Positions 7,877 through 17,109 of a stretch of DNA of 64,000 bases are shown piece after piece; positions within the stretch are counted from its first letter, which is position 1, and each line of letters starts with the position of its first letter. Below the pieces are notes generated by a model. It worked only from the letters and a program-made list of their open reading frames with translations. It had not been told where the DNA came from and did no database searches. The position numbers were made by a program, and so were the translations under genes. The DNA comes from an uncultured Methanobrevibacter sp. (GTDB taxonomy: Archaea > Methanobacteriota > Methanobacteria > Methanobacteriales > Methanobacteriaceae): contig NZ_OMWD01000005.1 in NCBI RefSeq assembly GCF_900314695.1, positions 21,052 through 85,051 of the forward strand. Reading direction: 5' to 3'.

Positions 7877-8629
7877 ATGTCAATTGAGGTAAAAAATATT
7901 AATAAATCCTTTGAAGGTAAAAAATCAGATAAATTATCTGTTTTAGAGGATATTAATTTAACTATTAATGATGGGGAGTTAGTTTGCCTTTTAGGACCAT
8001 CAGGATGTGGTAAAACAACTCTTTTAAGATTAATTGCAGGATTGGACCAACCTACTTCTGGAGAAATTGTTGCCAATGATGAAGTTGTTAAAAAACCATC
8101 CGGTGACAGAGCCGTAATTTTCCAACAATATTCTTTATTTCCTTGGTTAACTGTCCTTCAAAATGTAACTTTTGGTTTGGAAATGACCAAAAAGGGAAGC
8201 AAGGAAGAAAATATTGCAGCTGCTGAGAGATATTTGACAAGTGTTGGTTTAATTGACTTTAAGGATAGCTATCCTCATGAACTTTCAGGTGGTATGAAGC
8301 AAAGGGTTGCAATTATTAGATCTTTGCTTAATCATTCACCAATCTTACTTATGGATGAGCCATTTTCTGCATTGGATATGCAAAATAGACACAAGCTTCA
8401 AGAGCAACTGATTGGGGTTTGGAAAAGATTTGAAAATACAATTGTTTTTGTAACTCACGATGTTGATGAGGCCGTGTATCTTGCTGATAAAATTGTCATT
8501 ATGGATAAAAATCCAGGTAAGATTGCAACTATCGTGGATGTAAATATTGAAAGACCAAGAAAAAGAGAATCTGAAGAATTCATAGCTCTTCAAGAATCCA
8601 TTGTTGAAGGTTTGGATATGGGAGATTAG
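7877..8629 (+). CDS. ABC transporter ATP-binding protein, SsuB/TauB type
   Basis: This 250-residue nucleotide-binding subunit has Walker A GPSGCGKTT, the Q-loop in IFQQYSLFPW, signature LSGGMKQR, Walker B ILLMDEPFSALD and the switch histidine in FVTHDVDEAV. It energises the permease encoded just upstream; GGTG near 7866 serves as ribosome binding site. The family imports nitrate, sulfonate, taurine or thiamine precursors. Convergent thiD 36 bases away hints at hydroxymethylpyrimidine uptake, but the sulfur genes elsewhere in this window equally allow sulfonates. The solute-binding protein must be encoded elsewhere or be absent. Confidence 0.88.
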   Translation: MSIEVKNINKSFEGKKSDKLSVLEDINLTINDGELVCLLGPSGCGKTTLLRLIAGLDQPTSGEIVANDEVVKKPSGDRAVIFQQYSLFPWLTVLQNVTFGLEMTKKGSKEENIAAAERYLTSVGLIDFKDSYPHELSGGMKQRVAIIRSLLNHSPILLMDEPFSALDMQNRHKLQEQLIGVWKRFENTIVFVTHDVDEAVYLADKIVIMDKNPGKIATIVDVNIERPRKRESEEFIALQESIVEGLDMGD

Positions 8630-8665
8630 CTTTTCAGCTATATCTCATTTATTCTTTTTTTAACA

Positions 8666-9400
8666 TTATATTTTAGCTATTAAAGTTCCGTAATTTCCAT
8701 TTTTTATCCCTTCATAGACATAATCGAGGGATTTTAAAATACTTGTTTTTAAATCATTATCTTTTGCTAAATATGCAACAATTGCTGATGATAAATTACA
8801 GCCTGTTCCATGCAAATTATCTGTTTCTATTAATTCCTGTTTTTCAATCAGGGTCTCGCCATTTATGTTGATGGTGTTTATTCCATCCAAATGTCCTCCG
8901 GTAATGAGGCTATCGCAAACTATTTTTTCACAGGCTTTAATAGCATCTTCCCTTGAATTAATTTTTAAGCCGGTTAACTTTTCGGCTTCTGCAATATTTG
9001 GTGTTGTTAAAATGGAGTTTGGAAGCAGATATTTGTTCAATGCCTTTGCAATGTCCTGTTGGGTTAAGTCTCCGCCGGATGTTGCAACCATGACTGGATC
9101 TACCACAGCCTTTAAGTCATATTCCTTGATTTTTTTGGAAACTAATTTGATTATTTCCGGGGAATATAACATTCCTGTTTTTATAAATTCGACATCATAT
9201 GAATCCATTACTGCATCAATTTGCTCAGTAATGTAGTCTTCACTGACAGGCAATGTTGAAAAGAATTTATAGGGATTTTGTGCGGTTAGAGCTGTTACGA
9301 TGCCGGTTCCATAAACACCAATTGCCTGAAATGTCTTTAAATCTGCAAAAACACCTGCTCCGGCAGAAGGGTCAACACCAGCTATGCTCATTACAATCAT
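8666..9400 (-). CDS. thiD: Hydroxymethylpyrimidine/phosphomethylpyrimidine kinase
   Basis: This 244-residue ribokinase-fold enzyme phosphorylates HMP and HMP-phosphate to HMP-pyrophosphate for thiamine synthesis in the cytoplasm. Visible features are the N-terminal SIAGVDPSAGAGVFADLKTF, the middle VVDPVMVATSGGDL and the anion-hole segment DNLHGTGCNLSSAIVAYLA near the C-terminus. Many archaeal ThiD proteins carry a C-terminal ThiN domain; this one ends at the kinase domain. Its ATG directly abuts the cofC stop codon, so it is the last gene of proS-cofC-thiD. A second in-frame ATG three codons later is an alternative start. Confidence 0.92.
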   Translation of the reverse strand: MIVMSIAGVDPSAGAGVFADLKTFQAIGVYGTGIVTALTAQNPYKFFSTLPVSEDYITEQIDAVMDSYDVEFIKTGMLYSPEIIKLVSKKIKEYDLKAVVDPVMVATSGGDLTQQDIAKALNKYLLPNSILTTPNIAEAEKLTGLKINSREDAIKACEKIVCDSLITGGHLDGINTININGETLIEKQELIETDNLHGTGCNLSSAIVAYLAKDNDLKTSILKSLDYVYEGIKNGNYGTLIAKI

Positions 9401-10075
9401 CTAATCAGCTCTTGTAACTTTAATTCTTTCACTTCCACGGAAAGGCTCAAACTGCACTTTCAACTCTTTTAGATATTTTCTGGTATGGGTTTTTTCACCG
9501 TGAATCATGATTTCACCCAAATCTTCTGCAGTATTGACATCCAAAGCCATGAATAGTGAATCATGAACTTGGGGGTTTAGTTTTTTCCTTTCTGCAGCAT
9601 TGACATGCTCTTTATAGCTGAACCCTTCAAAATGAGTGTGAATAGCCATAGGCTTCATAATCATCATATTTGTCCCTCCACCTTTAGATGGGACAATAAT
9701 GAAATCTAGACTTTTTGATGCTTCAATCAACATGGCAATGTTTGTTTTTCCTATCAATGGGATGTCTGATGGAACAATTATGACCTTTCGGGTTTTACCT
9801 TTGCAGAATTTCATTGCCTGTGTTAATGCTTTGTTTAGATTGGAATTTTCATTTTCAAGAATAGTATCCAATTTAAGGCTTTTAGCGTAAGTGAGGACGT
9901 CTTCATCTCTGCTGATTATGAAAATTTTATCGACATATCTTTTTAAGGTATCTGTTACATCCTGAAGCATTACTTTCAGGAGTTTTTCCCTTTCTTCTTC
10001 TGATAAAAAAGGAGAAAGCCTTGTTTTTGCATTTTTGAATTTGCTTACTGGAATTATTGCATAAATATTGTCCAT
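9401..10075 (-). CDS. cofC: 2-phospho-L-lactate guanylyltransferase
   Basis: This 224-residue nucleotidyltransferase activates 2-phospholactate (or phosphoenolpyruvate) with GTP to form the intermediate that CofD transfers to Fo in coenzyme F420 biosynthesis. The N-terminal IIPVSKFKNAKTRLSPFLS is the CofC nucleotide-binding loop, and VIIVPSDIPLIGKTNI carries the metal-binding aspartate. F420 is the central hydride carrier of methanogens, which supports the organism assignment. It sits 7 bases after proS and directly before thiD, an operon of functionally unrelated genes. Confidence 0.93.
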   Translation of the reverse strand: MDNIYAIIPVSKFKNAKTRLSPFLSEEEREKLLKVMLQDVTDTLKRYVDKIFIISRDEDVLTYAKSLKLDTILENENSNLNKALTQAMKFCKGKTRKVIIVPSDIPLIGKTNIAMLIEASKSLDFIIVPSKGGGTNMMIMKPMAIHTHFEGFSYKEHVNAAERKKLNPQVHDSLFMALDVNTAEDLGEIMIHGEKTHTRKYLKELKVQFEPFRGSERIKVTRAD

Positions 10076-10082
10076 ATTATCA

Positions 10083-11486
10083 CTAGTAAGTTTTAGCTAT
10101 TAAAGCAATGTATTTTGCATCGTTGTCGCTGGCTATACATTTGCCTTCAGATACTTCTTCCTGAATACCTAAAATGTCATAACCTGTTTTTTCTTCGATT
10201 TCCTTACCGATTGCTTCATCTCCGCACCAGTAGAATTTGACTACGTTTCCAGCTTCAACAAGCTCTGAAATTTCATCTATGTTTTCTGTGAATTTGACGT
10301 GTTCGGCTTGGAAATCCCATGCGATTTGTGAAAGGTTGTCTTGTGATTTATTTAATAATTCAATGATATTATCTGCTAGTGCATCATCCAATGGAATTTC
10401 TATTTTTTCTTCCTCATCCCTTCTCATGGCTATGGTAATATTGTTTTCCAAATCACGTGGACCTAGTTCAAGTTTGATTGGAGTTCCTTTCAATTCCCAA
10501 TCATTGAATTTTTTACCAGGCCTGATGTCTCTGTCATCAAGGTTAACTCTAATGCCTTCAGCTTCCAATTGTTCCTTTATTTCAGCACATTTTGCAAGAA
10601 CTTCCTCTTTTCCTTTCTTAAATAAAATTGGGATTATTGTAACTTGGTTCGGTGATACTTTTGGTGGTAAGCGTAAACCTTTGTCATCTCCGTGAATTCC
10701 AATAACTGATGCGATTACCCTATCTGATAATCCTGCACATGTTTGATAGACGAGTTTGTGTTGACCGTCTTTATCTTCAAAGGTAATGTCAAATGTTTTT
10801 GCAAAAGTTTGACCTAAATTGTGGATTGTACCAATTTGTAATGTTTTTCCGTTTGGCATTATTACATCAAAGGCCATAGTGTAGTCTGCTCCTGGGAATT
10901 TGTCCCATTCTGGTCTTTTAGAAATTAAATATGGGAGACCCAAATCATCAAAGAATTCTTTGTAAATTTCAATAAAGTCTTGGATTTGTTCATCGGATTC
11001 CTCTTTAGTTGCATGTGCAGTATGGGCTTCTTTAAATGTTGTAATTTCTCTTACACGAATCAATGGTCTTGTGTGTTTTGTTTCGTATCTAAATGTATTT
11101 ACGATTTGATACATTTTGATTGGAAGGTCAATATGTGTTCTAATCCATAATGAATACATCGGATAAATTGCTGTTTCGCTTGTAGGTCTTAAGGCTAAAT
11201 GTTCATTTAAATCAGTTTGCCCTCCTTTTGTAACCCAATATACTTCATCTTCAAATCCTTTTACGTGAATTCCTTCTTTTGCAAGTTCAGTTTCAGGTAC
11301 AAGCATTGGGAATAATACTTCTTCGTGGTCCTTATCCAATAATTTTTTTATAATGTTCATGGAGTGTTTTCTTATTTGAAAACCGTATGGCATCCATACT
11401 GCCATTCCTTTAATAGGATATCTTGAATCAGTAATATTTGCATTTTCTAAAATATCATGAAACCATTCATCAAAATTTTCCACCAT
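10083..11486 (-). CDS. proS: Prolyl-tRNA synthetase (archaeal/eukaryotic type)
   Basis: This 467-residue class II synthetase charges tRNA-Pro. It lacks the bacterial editing insertion and begins with the short archaeal-type N-terminus. Class II motif 2 is visible in ETKHTRPLIRVREITTFKEA, the TSE substrate loop in ALRPTSETAIYPMYS, followed by the anticodon-binding domain (VTIIPILFKKGKEEV) and a C-terminal zinc-like domain ending in the aromatic KTY typical of this subtype. AGGTGATAT precedes the ATG. It heads the proS-cofC-thiD operon and is divergent from egsA. Confidence 0.95.
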   Translation of the reverse strand: MVENFDEWFHDILENANITDSRYPIKGMAVWMPYGFQIRKHSMNIIKKLLDKDHEEVLFPMLVPETELAKEGIHVKGFEDEVYWVTKGGQTDLNEHLALRPTSETAIYPMYSLWIRTHIDLPIKMYQIVNTFRYETKHTRPLIRVREITTFKEAHTAHATKEESDEQIQDFIEIYKEFFDDLGLPYLISKRPEWDKFPGADYTMAFDVIMPNGKTLQIGTIHNLGQTFAKTFDITFEDKDGQHKLVYQTCAGLSDRVIASVIGIHGDDKGLRLPPKVSPNQVTIIPILFKKGKEEVLAKCAEIKEQLEAEGIRVNLDDRDIRPGKKFNDWELKGTPIKLELGPRDLENNITIAMRRDEEEKIEIPLDDALADNIIELLNKSQDNLSQIAWDFQAEHVKFTENIDEISELVEAGNVVKFYWCGDEAIGKEIEEKTGYDILGIQEEVSEGKCIASDNDAKYIALIAKTY

Positions 11487-11651
11487 ATCACCTAATAAAT
11501 TTTTATAATATTAAATAATCTATTTTTAATAAGTATTAAATTTATTTAATGATGAAGTTTCTTGTAGTTGTTGTGACATTTTTTCATAAGAAAGTTATTT
11601 ATAATTACTTTTTACATATATATTAATGTATAATTTATTTTAGGAGATATT

Positions 11652-12695
11652 ATGAGCAATAGGAAAATACAAATGCCTCGTGAAGTTTACATTGATCCGG
11701 GTATTATAAAAGATACGGGAGAAATTTGTAAGTCTTTGCATTTGGATAAAAAGATTTTAATCGTTACAGGCAATCATACATATGAAGCAGGTGCAAAACC
11801 TGCAATAGAAAGCCTTGAAAAAGCAGGCATTGAATGGGATGTTATTAAAGTCAACAATGCAACATACGATTCAATTGCCGAAGTTGAAGAATTGATTACT
11901 TCAGACACTACTGTTTTAGGCATTGGTGGAGGAAAAATAATCGATGTAGCCAAGCTATCTTCACATAATAAGGGTGTTTATTTTGTTTCCATGCCAACAA
12001 CAGCTTCACATGATGGTATTGTATCTCCTTTAGCTTCAATTAAAGACCCTAATACTTCAACATCTGCTAAAGCACAGTCTCCAATAGCTGTAATTGCCGA
12101 TACTGAAATTATTGCACAATCCCCATTCAGACTGCTGTCTGCAGGATGTGCTGATTTGATTGCAAATTTTACAGCCATTAAAGATTGGGAATTGGCTCAT
12201 AGGCTAAAAAATGAACCTATCAGTGAATCAGCAGCTGCACTGTCAATCATGTCGGCGCATTTAATCACTGATAATGTGGCCAATATAAAGCCAAATCTTG
12301 AGGCAAGTGCAAGAATAGTCATGAAATCATTGTTCAGTGGTGGAATGGCTATCAGCATTGCAGGTTCATCACGTCCAGCCAGCGGGTCAGAACATCTGTT
12401 CTCACATGCATTGGATAAGATTTTGGATAAGCCTGCATTGCACGGTGAGCAATGTGGTATTGGAACTATTCTGATGATGTATCTTCATGGGGGAGATTGG
12501 AAGGCAATAAAAGATACACTTAAAGCTGTACAAGCACCAACAACCGCCCAGGAAGTGGGAATATCAGAAGAAGACATAATTGAGGCATTGGTGATGGCTC
12601 ATAAAATCAGGCCTGAAAGATATACTATTTTAGGTGATAATGGAATTTCAAAAGAAGCGGCATATGAATTGGCTTATAAAACAGAGGTGATTTAG
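11652..12695 (+). CDS. egsA: sn-glycerol-1-phosphate dehydrogenase
   Basis: This 347-residue NAD(P)H enzyme reduces dihydroxyacetone phosphate to sn-glycerol-1-phosphate, setting the stereochemistry of archaeal membrane lipids. The Rossmann segment VLGIGGGKIIDVAKLSS and the PTTASHDGIVSP loop match the family, and metal-binding histidines appear in SGSEHLFSHALD and LHGEQCGIG. The start follows TTTAGGAG. It leads an operon with the UPF0179 gene (start immediately after its stop), rpiA and a small membrane protein. Confidence 0.95.
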   Translation: MSNRKIQMPREVYIDPGIIKDTGEICKSLHLDKKILIVTGNHTYEAGAKPAIESLEKAGIEWDVIKVNNATYDSIAEVEELITSDTTVLGIGGGKIIDVAKLSSHNKGVYFVSMPTTASHDGIVSPLASIKDPNTSTSAKAQSPIAVIADTEIIAQSPFRLLSAGCADLIANFTAIKDWELAHRLKNEPISESAAALSIMSAHLITDNVANIKPNLEASARIVMKSLFSGGMAISIAGSSRPASGSEHLFSHALDKILDKPALHGEQCGIGTILMMYLHGGDWKAIKDTLKAVQAPTTAQEVGISEEDIIEALVMAHKIRPERYTILGDNGISKEAAYELAYKTEVI

Positions 12696-13133
12696 ATGAT
12701 TACATTGATAGGAAAAGATTTAGCAAAAAAAGGGCAGGAATTTGTTTTTCTAGGTCCGGCTGATGAGTGTGAAAACTGTAGGTTTAAATCATCTTGCGTT
12801 GGAAACCTGGAATTAAACAGGAAATATGTTGTAGTGGATGTCAAGGACAGCGAACAGAAATGTCCAATACATGCAGAAGGGGTTGTAATTCCTGTTGAAA
12901 TAGATTTTGCCAAAATAGACTTATTGACCACTTCAAAAAACATTTTTGAAGGATCAACATTTACTTATAATGCTCATGATTGTGATGAGAAATGCGATTA
13001 TCATGATTTGTGTTTCCCTGATGGATTGCAGGAAAATGATAAATGTATTGTTTTAGAAAACAATGGAAAACATAAAGAAGAATGTAAAAAAGGTTATAAA
13101 CTTAATAATCTTACTTTGGGGTTTGTGATTTAA
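12696..13133 (+). CDS. UPF0179 family cysteine-rich archaeal protein
   Basis: This 145-residue protein carries ten cysteines, including CENCRFKSSC near the N-terminus and CDEKCDYHDLC near residue 95, which look like metal or Fe-S binding clusters. It matches the archaeal UPF0179 family, which has no known function. Its ATG follows egsA with no gap and rpiA starts immediately after its own stop, so translation of the three genes is probably coupled. A role tied to egsA or rpiA cannot be deduced. Confidence 0.8.
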   Translation: MITLIGKDLAKKGQEFVFLGPADECENCRFKSSCVGNLELNRKYVVVDVKDSEQKCPIHAEGVVIPVEIDFAKIDLLTTSKNIFEGSTFTYNAHDCDEKCDYHDLCFPDGLQENDKCIVLENNGKHKEECKKGYKLNNLTLGFVI

Positions 13134-13820
13134 ATGAAAAGCGCTAGCAGTAATGATTCTAGTAAGAAAAATGCAGGTTACAAGGCTGCTGAATATGTTA
13201 ATGACGGTATGGTTTTAGGACTTGGTACAGGTTCAACAACACATTACTTTATAGAAAAAGTGGGTATGAGAATTAAAGATGAAGGAATCAACGTAAAAGG
13301 AATTCCAACATCATTTCAATCATTATTAATAGCCAAACAATGGAACATTCCAATCACTACTTTGGAAGAAAACGACATTGACTTGTCAGTGGACGGTGCT
13401 GATGAAGTGGATAGTGAATTCAACTTAATTAAAGGTGGAGGAGCGGCACATACTAAAGAAAAGATTGTAGATTATGCTGCAAAGAAATTCATTGTTATTG
13501 TCGATGAATCAAAATGTGTTGAAGAGTTAGGCACATTCCCTGTTCCTGTTGAGGTATTGCCTGATGCATCCCGTATGGTCATAAAGGAACTTGAAGATAT
13601 GGGTGCCAAATGTGAAATAAGAATGGCTCAAAGAAAAGACGGTCCAGTAATAACCGACAATGGTAATTTTGTCATTGATGCCAAATTTGAGAAAATCGAA
13701 TCACCTGAACATATGGAAATTGACTTGAATACAATTCCGGGTGTTGTTGAAAATGGAATTTTCTCACAAATGGTAGATAAGGTTATTGTTGGAACTCCAA
13801 AAGGAACTAAAGAATTATAG
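13134..13820 (+). CDS. rpiA: Ribose-5-phosphate isomerase A
   Basis: This 228-residue enzyme interconverts ribose-5-phosphate and ribulose-5-phosphate. Diagnostic motifs are GLGTGSTTHYFIEKVG (phosphate loop), LSVDGADEVD with the catalytic aspartate, and IKGGGAAHTKEKIV. In methanogens without an oxidative pentose pathway it makes ribose phosphate, typically after the ribulose monophosphate route. The gene is tightly packed in the egsA operon, starting one base after the UPF0179 stop. Confidence 0.95.
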   Translation: MKSASSNDSSKKNAGYKAAEYVNDGMVLGLGTGSTTHYFIEKVGMRIKDEGINVKGIPTSFQSLLIAKQWNIPITTLEENDIDLSVDGADEVDSEFNLIKGGGAAHTKEKIVDYAAKKFIVIVDESKCVEELGTFPVPVEVLPDASRMVIKELEDMGAKCEIRMAQRKDGPVITDNGNFVIDAKFEKIESPEHMEIDLNTIPGVVENGIFSQMVDKVIVGTPKGTKEL

Positions 13821-13828
13821 GTGATGAT

Positions 13829-14053
13829 GTGCCTGGTCCGTTTGGTGGAATGCCATTATATGATTTTAAGGATTTGTTGTATAAGCTAGCTATTTTGTTT
13901 GGAGCATTGCTTGTAATCTATGGTGTTTTGTGGCTTTTGGCAGAATTGCATATAATTCCAGGAATAATATTTGCAGTATTTCCTCAAATTGTTTTAATTC
14001 TGATTGGAATATTCATAATGTATGTTGCTTTTTCCAAAAGAAAATCATACTGA
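13829..14053 (+). CDS. Small two-helix membrane protein
   Basis: This 74-residue protein starts at GTG 13829 with AGGTGATGAT just upstream, 8 bases after rpiA. It has two long hydrophobic segments (LAILFGALLVIYGVLWLLAE and IIFAVFPQIVLILIGIFIMY) and a short basic C-terminal tail. I do not recognise a family. The spacing and site argue that it is a real last gene of the egsA operon. Confidence 0.7.
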   Translation: MPGPFGGMPLYDFKDLLYKLAILFGALLVIYGVLWLLAELHIIPGIIFAVFPQIVLILIGIFIMYVAFSKRKSY

Positions 14054-14129
14054 TTTGAATTTTTAAAAGGGAGCATTTAATCTCTCTTATTGATTTTTAT
14101 TTTTGATTTTGACTAAAAAAAGAAAATTA

Positions 14130-14153
14130 AAAGAGATTATGGGAAATCTCTTT
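14130..14153 (-). terminator. Hairpin terminator of the minus-strand adhesin gene
   Basis: AAAGAGATT (14130-14138) pairs with AATCTCTTT (14145-14153), overlapping the adhesin stop codon; on the minus strand it is followed by TTAATTTTCTTTTTTT. This is a rho-independent-like structure between two convergent genes. Confidence 0.5.
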
Positions 14154-17109
14154 ATTTGATTGTTATTTTTGCTTTAACTGTTTTTCCGGTAAAGTATTTG
14201 TTGCCTGCAAATTTAACTGTAGCAGTGTGTTTGCCTTTTTTAGTTAATTTGGTAATTTTAAATGTAGCTTTACCTTTTGCAGTGGTGGTTGCTTTATAGG
14301 TTTTGCCTTTAACTTTGAGAGTAACTTTTACTTTTGATATTGCTTTACCAGATTTGGATTTTAAGGTTACAGTGTATTTTTTAGTTTTTGTTTTAGCCTT
14401 GAAAGTCTTTTTGGATGCAGTTAATTTGGATGCTTCTTTTGTGACTTTGATGGCTGCAGTTTTTGTAGCTGCTACATATTCGTCATCACCAGCAAATTTA
14501 ACGGTAGCTTTTAAAGAACCTGTTTTTGTTGCTTTAAGGGTAACAGTAGCTACTCCTTTTGAATTGGTTATTGTTTTGTAGGTTTTGCCGTTAAATGTAA
14601 CTGTGATATCTTTATCAGCTAAAGTTTTACCGTTTGCATCTTTAAGAGTTATTTGGTATTTGCTGCCTTTTTCAATAGCTTGTAAGTAGAATGTTTTTCC
14701 ACTAGCTGTTATTGCAGTTGCTGTTCTGTCATCTTTAACAGTGATTAGAGCTTCGGCATTGCCTGCTTTGTTGTAATAATCACTTGAAGTATGTACGCTG
14801 GCACTATAATTTCCAGGAGTTAAAGTTAAGTTAATAGAAGCAACACCATTTGAATCAGTCACAACAGAGTATTCTTCACCATTGAGGCTAATTGTTGTTG
14901 GTTTGTTAGCTATTGCTTTACCTTTGTTGTCTTTTAAAGTAATTTCAAATGTACCCTTCTTGTATCCTACAGTCACATCATCTGCTGTTAAGTTTACAGC
15001 TTGTGAATCTTTATAAGTTCCAATTACTTTTTCTGAAGATTGGTATCTGGTTTCACCTTGAACTATGAAGTATTCAAAAGTAGGTGGGAATGGTAATTTA
15101 TCAGGTTTGTATGTATTTGGACCTACAGTTACATTGAAGTATCCGTCACCAATCAAGATAGCTATTCTGCTTCCACTTAAAGTGTTGTTAAATATATATT
15201 CGTTTCCTGATCCGTAACAGGTAATTGAACTAATTTTTGAGTTTAAAATGGTATTTTCATATACTTTGTGTCCGGAAGAATGTAAAAGATAAATACCTTC
15301 TTTTGCACCTGAAACGGTATTATTAAATACGGTAACATTAAATCCATTAGCCTTGAATCTCACATCGATTCCATGATTTTTAGCATTTGTTACAGTATTA
15401 TTTGCAACTATGGAGAATTGTGATCCAAAGCAGATAATTCCTGTTGTATATTGGTTTGATACTTTGTTGTTTGTTATTATTGAGTTAGGACAACCATTTT
15501 TTTGGAATCCTACAAATAATCCCCATGATGCTCCATCAATGTCACATCCGGTAATGGTGATGTTTTTACTGTTTTCTGCAAAGATACATGCAGTTTTGTA
15601 TTCTTCACCATTTGGATTGGAATAATTTGGATAATTGCTAATTAAATTTAAATTACTTATTACAACATTAGTGTTGTTGATGGAATATATGATTGAGGAG
15701 TAAAGTAACGCATTGTATGTGCTTGGTAATCCTATAGAATTGATTATCTCTTTGTTTGCATTGTTTAATCCTTTTAAAGTTGCATTATTACCAATAATCT
15801 TTATGTTTTTATTAATGTAAATGCAAATGTCTTCAAATACTGCATCTTTTTCAAAGATTATTGTATCTCCATTTTCCATTCCGTTAATTGCAGTTTGGAT
15901 TTGGGAATTTGTCATTCCTGCAGAAATTGTCACATTTTTACCGGTTGGTTTTAAAATTGTATCATAATCAACAACAACTGGTTTTGGTGTTTCGATTCCT
16001 TTATATTCAGCATAAGTTATATTTGTTAGTCCACTGTCTGTGTAGGTACCCATCATAGCAGATGTACTTGCATAATCTCCCTTTGCTTCAGCAACATAAA
16101 ATACAAATGATGGTGGCATTGGTAAATTATCTAATTTCCATTCGTTTTCACCAATGGTAATGTTGTTATATCCTGTGTAAGCACCTCCAACAGGTTGTCC
16201 TCCACCTAAAAGAACTCCAATCCTTGAATTTAATAATTTATTATTGTTGATAGTTATATGGCTAGCACCACAACATGTAATTGAGCTTAAACTACAATCT
16301 CTTATTATATTTCCAGTTACAACATGTTTTGCTGAATGTAATAAATAAATACCTTCTTTAGCACCAATCACAGTATTGTTTAAAACTTTAACATTTGGTC
16401 CAACGCCATGTCTCACATCAATTCCGTGGTTTTTGGCATTGGTTACTGTGTTATTTCTAATTATTGTTCTAGGGGACTGGAAGTTGAGTATTCCAGTAAT
16501 TAATTGGTTTTGAACTTTATTGTTTTCAATGATTCCGTCAGCACAATTTTGGAACCAAATACCCCAGGAACATCCGGTAATGCTGGTGTTTGTAATTGTT
16601 GTATGGTTTGAGAAATAATTATATATTACACAATTGCTGTATCTGGAGTCTGCCCCTTTATCAGTTCCACTATTTGCACCTGCGACAAGTTTTATGTCTT
16701 TTAATACTAAACCGTTGGTTTTGAGAATGTATAATGTTGCAAGATTTGTAATTGCGTAACCACCTTCTGTGGTTTTGTTCATGATTATTTCGGGAGTGGT
16801 ATTTGCAGATGGTCTGTCATATCCATATAATGTGGATCCATTCCCATTTATTGTAATGCTTTTGTTTACATAAATGCATATATCTTTATATTCTCCCTGT
16901 TGGAAATTTAAAGTATCTCCATCATTTAAACTATTTATTTTTGTTTGAATTTGATCATTAGTATCGGTAGTTTCAATTGTAACTTCTGTACTTGATAGCT
17001 TTTCGCTATTTCCTATAGTATCAGTTATATTTTCAGCTGATACTATGGTTGTACTTAAAAATACAATTAATACTAACATTAATGCTAATATTAAACATTT
17101 TTTATCCAT
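14152..17109 (-). CDS. Large secreted adhesin-like protein, two beta-helix units plus Ig-like repeats
   Basis: This 985-residue protein begins with a signal peptide (MDKKCLILALMLVLIVFLST, cleavage after VSA). Two consecutive right-handed beta-helix units follow (about 40-380 and 390-700), recognisable by repeated NNTVTNAKNHGIDVR and GAKEGIYLLHS segments present once in each unit. From about 710 there are three Ig-like/Big-type domains with repeats such as KTYKTITNSKGVATVTLKA; the last is very Lys/Thr-rich. There is no C-terminal membrane helix, so attachment, if any, may rely on pseudomurein or on the basic C-terminal domain. Such adhesin-like proteins are numerous in Methanobrevibacter. The ligand is unknown. 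Confidence 0.85.
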   Translation of the reverse strand: MDKKCLILALMLVLIVFLSTTIVSAENITDTIGNSEKLSSTEVTIETTDTNDQIQTKINSLNDGDTLNFQQGEYKDICIYVNKSITINGNGSTLYGYDRPSANTTPEIIMNKTTEGGYAITNLATLYILKTNGLVLKDIKLVAGANSGTDKGADSRYSNCVIYNYFSNHTTITNTSITGCSWGIWFQNCADGIIENNKVQNQLITGILNFQSPRTIIRNNTVTNAKNHGIDVRHGVGPNVKVLNNTVIGAKEGIYLLHSAKHVVTGNIIRDCSLSSITCCGASHITINNNKLLNSRIGVLLGGGQPVGGAYTGYNNITIGENEWKLDNLPMPPSFVFYVAEAKGDYASTSAMMGTYTDSGLTNITYAEYKGIETPKPVVVDYDTILKPTGKNVTISAGMTNSQIQTAINGMENGDTIIFEKDAVFEDICIYINKNIKIIGNNATLKGLNNANKEIINSIGLPSTYNALLYSSIIYSINNTNVVISNLNLISNYPNYSNPNGEEYKTACIFAENSKNITITGCDIDGASWGLFVGFQKNGCPNSIITNNKVSNQYTTGIICFGSQFSIVANNTVTNAKNHGIDVRFKANGFNVTVFNNTVSGAKEGIYLLHSSGHKVYENTILNSKISSITCYGSGNEYIFNNTLSGSRIAILIGDGYFNVTVGPNTYKPDKLPFPPTFEYFIVQGETRYQSSEKVIGTYKDSQAVNLTADDVTVGYKKGTFEITLKDNKGKAIANKPTTISLNGEEYSVVTDSNGVASINLTLTPGNYSASVHTSSDYYNKAGNAEALITVKDDRTATAITASGKTFYLQAIEKGSKYQITLKDANGKTLADKDITVTFNGKTYKTITNSKGVATVTLKATKTGSLKATVKFAGDDEYVAATKTAAIKVTKEASKLTASKKTFKAKTKTKKYTVTLKSKSGKAISKVKVTLKVKGKTYKATTTAKGKATFKITKLTKKGKHTATVKFAGNKYFTGKTVKAKITIK

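Noticed and set aside
10237..10695. 152-codon plus-strand frame within proS
   Set aside because: Serine-rich antisense shadow of a certain synthetase gene.
14303..14581. Hydrophobic plus-strand frame within the adhesin gene
   Set aside because: It is the complement of Lys/Thr-rich repeats, which always yields Val/Phe/Leu-rich antisense frames.
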